A DNA stretch of 13,639 bases from CAZDCZ01 sp964504155 (GCA_964504155.1 CAZDCZ010000077.1:1-13639); one strand, 5' to 3'; positions 1-7,962 are shown, counted from the first letter of the stretch. The notes: generated by a model not told the origin, from the sequence alone. Numbers and translations: made by a program.

Positions 1-1231
1 TTTCGTTTATGCTTACTGTTTGGTTTTCGGTAATTGTAATTGTTTTGCTTATTGTACCATAGCCTTGTTTTTCGAGAGTAAGTATGTAATTGCCTATTAA
101 AAGGTCTTTTAAAGTATTTGGTGTTGTACCATAGTTTTTACCGTTTAATTTTATTGTGGCATCAAATGGTGTACTTGTAATATCAACTTTTCCAGATTTT
201 GCCTGTACATGCAAACTAAGATTTACTGTTTCACCAGCTGTAAATTCCTGTTGTTTTTTGTCGCTGTAATGTTTGTTTTTTCGTGCTTCGAAAGTATGTA
301 ATCCCGGATTTAATCGTTCTGTAATCGAGCCATTCCCTTTCTTTATATCATCGATATAAATATCGGCTTCGGGTGTGGTGTTTATATTTATGCTCGCAAA
401 ATTAGGTTCTAAATCAACACTTAAAGTGGTAGTTTGGCCATCGCTTATTGTAAAATCAATGGTTTTAGGTTTAAACATTACTTTTTTAACAGAAAGCCTG
501 TGTTTACCAGTTAATAATTGCTGCGATGTATATGGTGTACTATTAGTTGTTTTTCCATCAATTTCAACATAAGCACCCTGTTCGGGTGTTGTATTAATTT
601 TTATATAGCCAAAATTAGGTTTTAGCTTAGCTGTTAAATTAGTACGTTCTTCATCTGTTAATTTAAACTTACCTGCTTCGCTATGGTACATGCTTTTTTC
701 AATTCGATAATTATAACTACCTACTTCCATTTTTACTTGGTATGGTGTAACACCAACGTATTGTTCGTTAATAAACACGTCAGCAACATTTGGCTTCGAA
801 GTAATTACAACCCATTGTGTAGGCACTTCGTATTCTTCAACTATGGTTGTTACTTTAGCTGTGGTTAAAACCATTTCGTAAACAGTTGCTTCTTTAATTG
901 GAACTGGATAAATGTAATCTCTTAACATTCCTAATTGAGAATGTTTAATGGTAAGTCTCTTTGCACCATGTGGAACGTACAACCAGTATTCACTGGTTTT
1001 AAAATCAGTTTTAACTATCCCAAGTGCATCACCTTCCCAAACAAAACCCTGTTCAGTAGTTACTACTTTAATAATGGCACATTTTTCTCCGTTTTGGTCT
1101 TCTTTAGGTTTGTTTATTCGTGCATCCATATCGTTTTGCAACATACGAAAACTTTTTACTGATATGTTTTGGGAATACAAATATGTTGATATTACATTAA
1201 GTATTACAAACACAATAAATTTAAACTTCAT
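1..1231 (-). CDS. Secreted PEGA-repeat protein (3' end beyond window)
   Basis: The minus-strand frame is open from an ATG at 1229-1231 to the left edge, giving 410 residues without a stop, so the C-terminus is missing. Residues 1-21 form a signal peptide (Lys-Phe-Lys start, hydrophobic core, then YLYSQ), so the protein is exported. Residues about 25-130 are a domain I cannot name, containing WLYVPHGAKRLTIKH. Then come at least four PEGA-type beta repeats, at about 141-204, 208-275, 279-342 and 347-410. Each carries a 'TS/TTP...A.V.I.G...G.TP' core, for example TTPEQGAYVEIDGK and STPFDATIKLNGKNYGTTP. PEGA domains are extracytoplasmic beta modules named after a conserved P-E-G-A motif. In Bacteroidota they often precede another C-terminal domain, which cannot be checked here. 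No convincing promoter was found upstream. The PEGA assignment is firm; the function is unknown. Confidence 0.88.
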   Translation of the reverse strand, partial: MKFKFIVFVILNVISTYLYSQNISVKSFRMLQNDMDARINKPKEDQNGEKCAIIKVVTTEQGFVWEGDALGIVKTDFKTSEYWLYVPHGAKRLTIKHSQLGMLRDYIYPVPIKEATVYEMVLTTAKVTTIVEEYEVPTQWVVITSKPNVADVFINEQYVGVTPYQVKMEVGSYNYRIEKSMYHSEAGKFKLTDEERTNLTAKLKPNFGYIKINTTPEQGAYVEIDGKTTNSTPYTSQQLLTGKHRLSVKKVMFKPKTIDFTISDGQTTTLSVDLEPNFASININTTPEADIYIDDIKKGNGSITERLNPGLHTFEARKNKHYSDKKQQEFTAGETVNLSLHVQAKSGKVDITSTPFDATIKLNGKNYGTTPNTLKDLLIGNYILTLEKQGYGTISKTITITENQTVSINE

Positions 1232-1370
1232 AAATAGATAATTTACAAGATAATTTCAATAAAGTTTAAAGATAATAAATTTTATTAGAATTAATTTTGA
1301 TTATAGAATTTAATGATTGTCAGCTTTTTAACATACACTTTACTAACTAAACCAAAAATCATTTTTTTTA

Positions 1371-1437
1371 CCCCGACCCTAAAGGGAGTAATTGATTTTC
1401 TTCACACCTTTAGGGATGGGGCAATGAAGAAAATCAA
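1371..1437. repeat. Interlocked pair of inverted repeats (A-B-A'-B')
   Basis: Arm A (1371-1385, CCCCGACCCTAAAGG) is complementary at 13 of 15 positions to arm A' (1407-1421). Arm B (1392-1404, TTGATTTTCTTCA) is perfectly complementary over 13 bases to arm B' (1425-1437). The arms alternate, so the two hairpins overlap. The gaps between arms are only 6, 2 and 3 nt, too short to hold both full stems as a pseudoknot. The hairpins are therefore probably mutually exclusive. The patch is much more GC-rich than its surroundings. It could be a short interspersed repeat or a regulatory RNA element in the leader of the leftward PEGA gene. Confidence 0.6.
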
Positions 1438-1610
1438 GCGGCAAGTTCTGTCAAAAAGCGGATATACAATTAAAATTTTATATCGAATGTAGTTGTCATT
1501 TTCTTTATGTTATTTTTTATAAAAACCTACATTGAGAAAACATCTCATTAAATTACAAAAAATAATACATTAAACTATTTCGGACATATTAATTCTTGCT
1601 ATTTTCTATA

Positions 1611-1759
1611 CTACAAAACATCAAGTAATTCGGGCACATCAACATAATCTGATTTCCAAAAATCGTTCATATCCTCGATAAAATACCGTTCTATTCGCCT
1701 GTATTCATATATTCCTACTCTTCAATATATGAAGCAAAAGAAGAACCAAATCGCCACAT
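1611..1759 (-). pseudogene. Possible frameshifted gene remnant
   Basis: Reading leftward, a frame starting at ATG 1757-1759 gives MWRFGSSFASYIEE and stops at 1715-1717. A second frame open from 1721 to a TAG at 1611-1613 gives 36 residues with coding-like composition (ERYFIEDMNDFW, then SDYVDVPELLDVL). The two meet at 1715-1721, as if a frameshift had split a small gene. I do not recognise the family, the second frame has no early start codon, and chance is a real alternative. Confidence 0.22.
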
Positions 1760-1829
1760 ACTCAAAGAATTAAAATAAATTAATTTAAGATAAACAAGAA
1801 ATCTACTCTTCGTGGGGAGGAAATTGCTG

Positions 1830-1880
1830 TATGTCGATTAAAATATTTTTTCACATTTATTTATTATACTTTTCGACATA
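1830..1880 (+). promoter_or_regulatory. Putative protease promoter flanked by an inverted repeat
   Basis: TACTTTTC at 1867-1874 matches the Bacteroidota -7 element TAnnTTTG except in the last base. The expected -33 position is only T-rich and lacks TTG, so the promoter is imperfect. It would start transcription near 1880, about 33 nt before the ATG at 1914. Perfect 8 bp arms TATGTCGA (1830-1837) and TCGACATA (1873-1880) bracket the -33/-7 region, the right arm overlapping the -7 element. This layout could suit an operator. No Shine-Dalgarno sequence precedes the ATG. Confidence 0.35.
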
Positions 1881-1913
1881 ATAAAATTAAAAATTAACCT
1901 AAACTTATTAATT

Positions 1914-4900
1914 ATGAAAAGAATTTTTACCCTACTAATTCTTACTCTATTTATTAGTGCATCGACATTTGCACAAGAAGTAGAAAAGGAATTACTAGAC
2001 CGCAATGGTTACCCAACATTTGTGAAATTTGACACAAAAAAACAAGCAGTTTCAAAATCCGAAACGAAAACTATTTTAGCTAATCTTTTTAATTTTAGCA
2101 AAAATGATGAGTATAAAACTTTAAGATCTGAAAAAGACCAAGTAGGTTTTACTCACGAAAGATTCCAACAATATTACAAAGGAATAAAAGTTGAGAATGG
2201 AATTTACATTGTACATAGTCGTAACGATGTAATTGAATCTTTAAATGGCGAGTATAAATTAATAAAAGAAATTAATACAACTGCCAACATCTCAATTGAA
2301 GAAGCAACAAAAAAAGCAAAAGCTTTTGTTAATGCTAAAGAGTACATGAGTGAAAACAAATCGATGCGCTATAAACCTGAGTTAGTTGTTGTAGCTCATG
2401 ATTATGGCAAACATCCAAAAGCTGTTCATGAAATGGTACTAGCTTATAAAATTGATGTTTATGCAACACAACCATTAAGTAGAGCATTTATTTATGTTGA
2501 TGCTCAAAATGGAAAAATTGTTCATATTAACACATTAATAAAAAATGCTGTTGAGACAGGAAGTGCTGACACTCGTTACAGTGGAACAAAAAATATTACA
2601 ACTGATAGTTATAACGGATCATATAGATTAAGAGATTACTCTCGAGGAGACGGAATTATTACTTACGATTGTAATACTTCAACAAATTATTCAAGCGCTG
2701 TTGATTTTACTGACTCTGATAACAATTGGACTTCAGCAGAATACGACAATTCTGCAAAAGATAATGGTGCACTTGACGCACATTGGGCAGGAATGAAAAC
2801 TTATGATTACTGGCAAGACGTTCATGGAAGAAATAGTTTTGATGGAAATGGGGCATTAATGAAAACTTATGTACATTTCGATAGCAACTATGATAATGCA
2901 TACTGGAATGGATCTGTTTTCACTTTTGGCGATGGATCCTCTTTCGATATCCTAACATCACTTGACGTTTTTGGTCACGAATTCGGTCATGCAGTTTGTT
3001 CATATACTGCTGATTTAACTTATAGTTCAGAATCAGGTGCATTAAATGAAGCCTTTAGCGATATATGGGGATGTGCGATTGAATTCCGTTATGCTCCGGA
3101 AAAAGATAATTGGCAAATGGGTGAAGATATTGGTTCTGCTTTGCGTTCAATAAGCGATCCTAAATCAAAAGGACTACCTGACACCTATTTAGGCGATAAC
3201 TGGGAAACCAGTTCAGCAGATTATTATGGAGTACATACTAACAATGGACCGTTTTGCTACTGGTTTTATTTAATTTCTGAAGGTGGTTCAGGAACAAACG
3301 ATAATAACGACAGTTATAGTGTTACGGCAATTGGTATTGATAAAGCAGAACAAATTGCTTTTCGTATTGAAAATGTTTACATGACATCAAGTTCTGATTA
3401 TGCCGATGCAAGAACATTTGCTATTCAGGCAGCTAAAGATCTTTATGGTACTGGTTCGCAAGAGGAAATATCGGTTACAAATGCAATGTACGCAATTGGA
3501 GTTGGAGAAGCTTACGGAGGAACAACACCTACACCTTCTGCCCAATACTGCGAATCTAAAGGTAGCGATTATAGTTACGAATGGATTGCTAAAGTTGAAT
3601 TTGGTTCATTTACAAAATCATCGGTTGGTGCTGGATATTCGGATTATACAAGTGAAGTTATTGATGTAAATGCTGGAGACACTTATAATCTTACATTAAC
3701 TCCAGGATTTGCTAGCTCAACTTACAATGAGTATTTCAAAGTATGGATTGATTATAATAATGATACTGTATTTGATGCAAGTGAATTAGTTTATGATGCT
3801 GGTGCATTAACTAAAGTAGCAGTAAGTAAAAATATTACTATTCCAACAGGATTAACTGGTGTTCGCAGAATGAGAGTATCTATGAAATATAACGGTGCAC
3901 AAGATGCCTGTGAAACATTTAGTTATGGTGAAGTTGAAGATTATAATGTAAATATTGGAACATCAGGGTCTGATACTCAAGCCCCAACAGCTCCAACAGG
4001 ATTATCTTCATCAAATATTGTAGAAACATCATTTACTTTAAACTGGACAGCTTCAACAGATAATGTTGGTGTTACTGGATATGATGTATATAAAAATGGT
4101 AGTATGATAGGTTCTGTTACAGGGACTTCTGCAGATATTACTGGTTTAACAGCAGAAACTTCTTATTCGATGACAGTAAAAGCCAAAGATGATGCTGGAA
4201 ATATTTCTAATGCAAGCAACGCATTAAATATAACAACAGCAACTCCTACAGATACTGAAGCTCCTACTGTTCCAACAAGCTTAGTATCTTCAAATATTAC
4301 TGAAACAACATTTACACTAAGCTGGACAGCTTCAACTGATAATGTCGGAGTCACGGGATACGATATTTATCAAGATGGAAGCTTACTTGCAACAACAGCT
4401 AGTACAACTTATAATGTTAGTGGATTAACCGCCTCAACTACTTACGCATACTATGTTCAGGCAAAGGATGATGCAGGCAATGTTTCTTCGGCTAGTAATA
4501 CAGTTTCAGTTACTACAAGCGATATCGTTGCTGAGTACTGCACTTCAAAAAGCAATAACTCATCGTATGAATGGATTGCGGAAGTAGCGGTTGGAACATA
4601 TTCTAATACATCAGGAGCTGCTGATTATACCAACTTTACAAGTGAAAACATAACGATTGAAGCAGGTAGCTCAGTAAATGTTTCACTAACTCCAGGATTC
4701 TCTGGTTCAACATATAACGAATACTGGAAAATCTGGATAGATTATAACGGAGATGCTGATTTTGACGATGCAAATGAGTTAGTATTTGATGCAGGATCAT
4801 TAAGTAAGACATCGGTAACAGGAACAATGAATATTCTTTCAACAGCCAACGGAAGTACTCGCATGAGAGTATCGATGAAATACAATGCTGCACAAACAGC

Positions 4901-5849
4901 TTGTGAAACATTTAGCTATGGTGAAGTTGAAGATTATACCGTAACATTTGGTGAACCAACACCAGATACTGAAGCTCCATCTGTACCAACAGGATTAGCT
5001 TCATCTAATGTTACAACCAGTTCAGCAACAATTAGTTGGAATGCCTCAACTGACAATGTTGGCGTAACGGGTTATGATGTATATAGAAATGGTTCGCAGA
5101 TTGCTACTGTAACAACAACCAGTTATAATGCAACCGGATTATCATCTGCAACAGCTTACTCGTTTGCAGTAAGAGCTGAAGATGCAGATGGTAATGTTTC
5201 AGCAGCAAGTAATACAATAAATATTACTACAGATGCAGCACCAACAACATCAGACTTATCATTAACTATTACGTTTGATAACTATCCAGAAGAAACTAGC
5301 TGGAATCTTAAAAATAGCTCAGGATCGTCTGTTGCATCAGGTGGAACTTATGATTCTCAAGCTGATGGATCGACTCTTGTAATTCCAATTAACGATTTAC
5401 CTGATGGATGTTACGATTTTACTATTTCGGATGCTTATGGTGATGGTATATGCTGTTCATATGGTAATGGCTCGTACAAACTTGAAGTAACAGGTGGAGC
5501 TTCTATTAAAACCGGAGGATCATTTGGATCGTCAGAAGTAACTAATTTCTGTCTTCCATATACTAACTACGGTTTTGCTTCTACAACAAATAGTTATACA
5601 GATATTAGTACAAAACCAGTTATTAACCTATATCCGAATCCAGCTAATTCGCTTATTAATGTTAAGGTTACAAATACTACTGCTAAAGGAGTAGTAAGTA
5701 TTTATAACTCAACCGGATCGCTAATTAAGGTAATAGATATTAATAATAACGAAAGAGAAATTAATATTTCTGAACTTTCTTCTGGTTTATACATTATTTC
5801 TATAGAAACTAAGAAAGAAGTACTTACAAAACAATTCATTAAAAAATAA
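1914..5849 (+). CDS. Secreted M4 (thermolysin-like) metalloprotease, T9SS cargo
   Basis: A 1311-residue zinc endopeptidase exported by Sec and then across the outer membrane by T9SS. Residues 1-20 are a signal peptide ending TFA-QE. An FTP prodomain (about 36-110) and a PepSY domain (about 111-208) should keep it inactive until cleavage near 212. The catalytic domain (about 213-535) has HEFGH with zinc ligands H355 and H359 and catalytic E356. The third ligand is E379 in NEAFSD, the same 24-residue spacing as thermolysin H142/E166. H441 in VHTNNG matches thermolysin H231. Then follow GEVED (545-682), FN3 (690-778), FN3 (783-868), GEVED (875-1013), FN3 (1021-1106), a module with CYDFTISDAYGDGICC (about 1114-1213), and a type A sorting domain starting INLYPNPANSLINV (about 1234-1311). 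All catalytic residues are present, so it is probably active. It is monocistronic. The substrate is unknown; nutrient proteolysis is an inference. Confidence 0.95.
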   Translation: MKRIFTLLILTLFISASTFAQEVEKELLDRNGYPTFVKFDTKKQAVSKSETKTILANLFNFSKNDEYKTLRSEKDQVGFTHERFQQYYKGIKVENGIYIVHSRNDVIESLNGEYKLIKEINTTANISIEEATKKAKAFVNAKEYMSENKSMRYKPELVVVAHDYGKHPKAVHEMVLAYKIDVYATQPLSRAFIYVDAQNGKIVHINTLIKNAVETGSADTRYSGTKNITTDSYNGSYRLRDYSRGDGIITYDCNTSTNYSSAVDFTDSDNNWTSAEYDNSAKDNGALDAHWAGMKTYDYWQDVHGRNSFDGNGALMKTYVHFDSNYDNAYWNGSVFTFGDGSSFDILTSLDVFGHEFGHAVCSYTADLTYSSESGALNEAFSDIWGCAIEFRYAPEKDNWQMGEDIGSALRSISDPKSKGLPDTYLGDNWETSSADYYGVHTNNGPFCYWFYLISEGGSGTNDNNDSYSVTAIGIDKAEQIAFRIENVYMTSSSDYADARTFAIQAAKDLYGTGSQEEISVTNAMYAIGVGEAYGGTTPTPSAQYCESKGSDYSYEWIAKVEFGSFTKSSVGAGYSDYTSEVIDVNAGDTYNLTLTPGFASSTYNEYFKVWIDYNNDTVFDASELVYDAGALTKVAVSKNITIPTGLTGVRRMRVSMKYNGAQDACETFSYGEVEDYNVNIGTSGSDTQAPTAPTGLSSSNIVETSFTLNWTASTDNVGVTGYDVYKNGSMIGSVTGTSADITGLTAETSYSMTVKAKDDAGNISNASNALNITTATPTDTEAPTVPTSLVSSNITETTFTLSWTASTDNVGVTGYDIYQDGSLLATTASTTYNVSGLTASTTYAYYVQAKDDAGNVSSASNTVSVTTSDIVAEYCTSKSNNSSYEWIAEVAVGTYSNTSGAADYTNFTSENITIEAGSSVNVSLTPGFSGSTYNEYWKIWIDYNGDADFDDANELVFDAGSLSKTSVTGTMNILSTANGSTRMRVSMKYNAAQTACETFSYGEVEDYTVTFGEPTPDTEAPSVPTGLASSNVTTSSATISWNASTDNVGVTGYDVYRNGSQIATVTTTSYNATGLSSATAYSFAVRAEDADGNVSAASNTINITTDAAPTTSDLSLTITFDNYPEETSWNLKNSSGSSVASGGTYDSQADGSTLVIPINDLPDGCYDFTISDAYGDGICCSYGNGSYKLEVTGGASIKTGGSFGSSEVTNFCLPYTNYGFASTTNSYTDISTKPVINLYPNPANSLINVKVTNTTAKGVVSIYNSTGSLIKVIDINNNEREINISELSSGLYIISIETKKEVLTKQFIKK
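3546..5236 (+). repeat. Internal GEVED and FN3 module repeats of the protease gene
   Basis: Two GEVED modules (3546-3959 and 4536-4949, start to start 990 bp) share LTPGF, STYNEY, WIDYN, RMRVSMKYN and CETFSYGEVEDY. Three FN3 modules (about 3981-4245, 4260-4515, 4974-5230) share nearly the same WxASTDNVGVTGYD core and a linker of the form DTxAPxxPTxL. The order GEVED-FN3-FN3-GEVED-FN3 suggests duplication of a GEVED-FN3 block plus one extra FN3. The copies have diverged at third positions, so the duplication is not very recent. Confidence 0.8.
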
Positions 5850-5862
5850 TATCAGTTAAGAA

Positions 5863-5882
5863 AAAATCCCATAAGGGATTTT
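5863..5882 (+). terminator. Intrinsic terminator after the protease
   Basis: AAAATCCC (5863-5870), loop ATAA, GGGATTTT (5875-5882) form a perfect 8 bp stem beginning 13 nt past the stop codon. It is followed by a pyrimidine tract (CTCTTCTCTTT). Confidence 0.7.
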
Positions 5883-5946
5883 CTCTTCTCTTTAGGCAAT
5901 ACATTTAACTAAAAATTAAATTTATTTGTCTTAAATATTATTAAAT

Positions 5947-5977
5947 AAAAAAAGTCCGGATGATATCCGGACTTTTT
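5947..5977. terminator. Strong bidirectional terminator
   Basis: A-tract plus GTCCGGAT (5949-5961), loop GAT (5962-5964) and ATCCGGAC plus T5 (5965-5977) make a perfect 13 bp stem. A and T tracts on opposite sides let it work in both directions. It can back up the first protease terminator and may also stop leftward transcription from the ABC-F gene, which has no nearer hairpin. Confidence 0.85.
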
Positions 5978-6348
5978 AATTATACAATTTCCACAATCAT
6001 TATTGCTTTTTTATTTATTCAATAATCTTAAACGAATAAAAAACAATATTTACAAATAAAAATACCCATTCATAAAAAAATAAAAGGTGATTAATATAGC
6101 TCTGCTAGCGCGGACTTGTAGTCCGTGCTGTAACCAAAAGCATAGCTGTTACAAATAATAGCAGTGTTGTTTCAAAAGAAATATTAAAGAGTAACTAGTA
6201 TATTTTGTACTAGCTATTTTTGTTTTAAAAGTAAAAAGTCACGGACGAAACGTCCGCGCCAGCGTTGAGTATACGAAAAAAATTTACAGATAAATATAAA
6301 CAAATAAACGCATCGACAGAAAAACAAAAAAGAGAAAAGTTCTATTTA
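5978..6348. other. Intergenic region between convergent genes
   Basis: A non-coding stretch of 370 bp between the ends of the protease and ABC-F genes. Its main content is the REP-like palindrome pair at 6104-6263. Inside that pair is a small hairpin, CTAGTA/TACTAG (6195-6200 and 6208-6213, 7 nt loop), followed by a T-rich stretch. No ORF or RNA gene is recognisable. Confidence 0.65.
6104..6263. repeat. REP-like palindromes in inverted orientation (REPIN/MITE-like)
   Basis: The left 24-mer (6104-6127, beginning GCTAGCGCGGAC) matches the reverse complement of the right 24-mer (6240-6263) at 20 of 24 positions. Most differences fall in the loop. Each copy is itself a hairpin. The left is GCGCGGAC, loop TTGTA, GTCCGTGC, with one G-T type pair. 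The right is CGGACG, loop AAA, CGTCCG. The two are separated by 112 bp of A/T-rich sequence. Paired inverted REP hairpins are the hallmark of REPINs, which are mobilised in trans by RAYT/Y1 transposases. No transposase gene is in the window, so the class is inferred from structure only. Confidence 0.65.
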
Positions 6349-7962
6349 CTAATTATACATTTTTTCTCTTAAAAGATTTATCTTCTCATCAACAATATAA
6401 TCGTCGTAATCCATAAGCTTATCGATAATACCGTTTGGAGTAAGTTCAATAATTCTATTACATACTGTTTGAATAAACTCGTGGTCGTGAGACGAAATAA
6501 AGATATTCCCAGGATACTTTGTTAAATTATTATTCATAGCCTGAATAGATTCCAAATCGAGATGATTTGTAGGAGTATCAAGCACCAAAGCATTAGCTTC
6601 GGTAAGCATCATCTTGGAAATCATACAACGCATTTTTTCACCACCCGACAATACATCAACTCGTTTGCGTATTTCGTCGCCGGCAAACAACATTTTTCCC
6701 AAGTAACCACGAATATATAGTTCTGATGTATCTGTAGAAAATTGACAAAGCCAATCGAACAGGCTTAATTCGTTTCTAAAATAATCTGAATTATCTAATG
6801 GCAAATATGCCGATGTAATAGTCTGCCCCCATTTATATGTTCCGGCATCGGCTTTCTGTTTACCGTTTATTATTTGAAAAAAAGCAGTCATTGCTCTAGT
6901 ATCTTTCGATAAGAAAACAATTTTATCGCCTTTGTTTGCGTAAAATTCCACGTCTTTAAACAATACTTTACCATCGACACTCGCAGTTAATCCACTAACA
7001 TCAAGTATCTTATCGCCTGCTTCACGTTCCGGTTTAAAAATAATTCCCGGATATTTTCTTGTTGATGCTTGAATATCGTCTATAGTAAGTTTCTCAAGCA
7101 TTTTCTTACGACTGGTAGTCTGCTTTGATTTAGCAACATTAGCACTAAATCGCGATATAAATTCTTGTAATTCTTTTCGTTTTTCGTCGTCTTTTTTGTT
7201 TTGTTTTTGCTGCTGACGTAACATTAACTGACTACTCTGATACCAAAAACTATAATTACCTGCAAATATTTGTATTTTCCCGAAATCGATATCAACAGTA
7301 TGAGTGCTTATTGTATCGAGAAAGTGTCTGTCGTGAGAAACAACCAAAACTGTATTTTCGTAATTTGCTAAATAATTTTCTAACCAACGTACAGTCTCTA
7401 AATCTAAATCGTTTGTAGGCTCATCGAGCAACAAATTATCGGGTTTTCCAAAAAGAGCCTGAGCTAATAAGACCCTAACTTTTTGTTTCCCGCTCATATC
7501 TTTCATTAATGTATAATGAAATTCTTCTTTTATACCTAAGCCACTTAAGAAATTTGCAGCATCGCTCTCTGCATTCCACCCTTCCATATCGGCAAATTCA
7601 GCTTCAAGTTCAGCAGCTCTCATGCCATCCTCATCAGAAAAATCGGGCTTAGCATATAAAGCATCTTTTTCCTTTATAATTTCCCAGAGTTTTGAATGCC
7701 CTTTCATAACAGTATTAAGCACTGTATACTCGTCGAAAGCAAAGTGGTCTTGACTTAAAACCGACAATCTCTCACCGGCACCCAAACTAATATGGCCCGA
7801 TGTAGTATCAATTTCTCCGGCAACAGCCTTTAAAAATGTCGATTTGCCGGCACCGTTAGCTCCTATCACTCCATAACAATTCCCGGCTGTAAATTTCATA
7901 TTTACATCCTGAAACAATATTCTCTTCCCAAATTGAATTTTTAAATCTGCTACTGTAATCAT
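6349..7962 (-). CDS. ABC-F family protein, YbiT-type, with degenerate second ATPase site
   Basis: A 537-residue soluble protein with two ABC ATPase domains and no membrane segments, the layout of ABC-F proteins that act on ribosomes. Length and sequence follow E. coli YbiT from memory (ALFxxPDxLLLDEPTN, ISRFSAN, SHDHEFI). Domain 1 has Walker A GANGAGKST (34-42), signature MSGKQ (156-160), Walker B LLLDEPTNDLD (D180, E181) and VSHDRHF. A charged linker (about 240-320, KKDDEKRKELQEFISRFSAN) fits the P-site tRNA-interaction motif. Domain 2 keeps LSGGEK (from 438) and SSHDHEF. Its Walker A is SKDTRAMT, with M358 at the lysine position, and its Walker B is LVLDTPTNHLD, with T463 replacing catalytic Glu. 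Site 2 is therefore probably inactive. It is transcribed alone from its own promoter. The role (translation factor or antibiotic protection) cannot be decided here. Confidence 0.92.
   Translation of the reverse strand: MITVADLKIQFGKRILFQDVNMKFTAGNCYGVIGANGAGKSTFLKAVAGEIDTTSGHISLGAGERLSVLSQDHFAFDEYTVLNTVMKGHSKLWEIIKEKDALYAKPDFSDEDGMRAAELEAEFADMEGWNAESDAANFLSGLGIKEEFHYTLMKDMSGKQKVRVLLAQALFGKPDNLLLDEPTNDLDLETVRWLENYLANYENTVLVVSHDRHFLDTISTHTVDIDFGKIQIFAGNYSFWYQSSQLMLRQQQKQNKKDDEKRKELQEFISRFSANVAKSKQTTSRKKMLEKLTIDDIQASTRKYPGIIFKPEREAGDKILDVSGLTASVDGKVLFKDVEFYANKGDKIVFLSKDTRAMTAFFQIINGKQKADAGTYKWGQTITSAYLPLDNSDYFRNELSLFDWLCQFSTDTSELYIRGYLGKMLFAGDEIRKRVDVLSGGEKMRCMISKMMLTEANALVLDTPTNHLDLESIQAMNNNLTKYPGNIFISSHDHEFIQTVCNRIIELTPNGIIDKLMDYDDYIVDEKINLLREKMYN

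Larger units (their letters stand above)
1232..1913. other. Long intergenic region between divergent genes
   Basis: This 680 bp stretch lies between the divergently transcribed PEGA and M4 protease genes and has no convincing intact gene. It holds a GC-richer patch with two interlocked inverted repeats (1371-1437), a possible frameshifted coding remnant on the minus strand (1611-1759), and the protease promoter flanked by an inverted repeat (1830-1880). The remainder is A/T-rich with nothing I recognise. Confidence 0.7.

Noticed and set aside
375..1241. Several plus-strand open frames of 61-97 codons
   Set aside because: They lie antisense to the continuous 410-codon PEGA frame, which has a signal peptide and clear repeats. 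The plus-strand products are low-complexity and lack family features.
1371..1437. Ordinary intrinsic terminator for a leftward or rightward gene
   Set aside because: No gene ends nearby, the loops exceed 20 nt, and the stems are interlocked rather than followed directly by a T run on the appropriate strand.
4163..4911. Minus-strand open frames inside the protease gene
   Set aside because: They are antisense shadows of the FN3 and GEVED coding repeats, whose protein-level conservation is on the plus strand.
3981..5230. CRISPR-like or satellite array
   Set aside because: The repeats are diverged protein modules in frame (FN3 and GEVED), with no short identical repeats and unique spacers.
6349..7962. 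Membrane ABC transporter ATP-binding subunit
   Set aside because: Two ABC domains in one chain with a charged linker and no permease gene next to it fit the ABC-F class, not a transporter.
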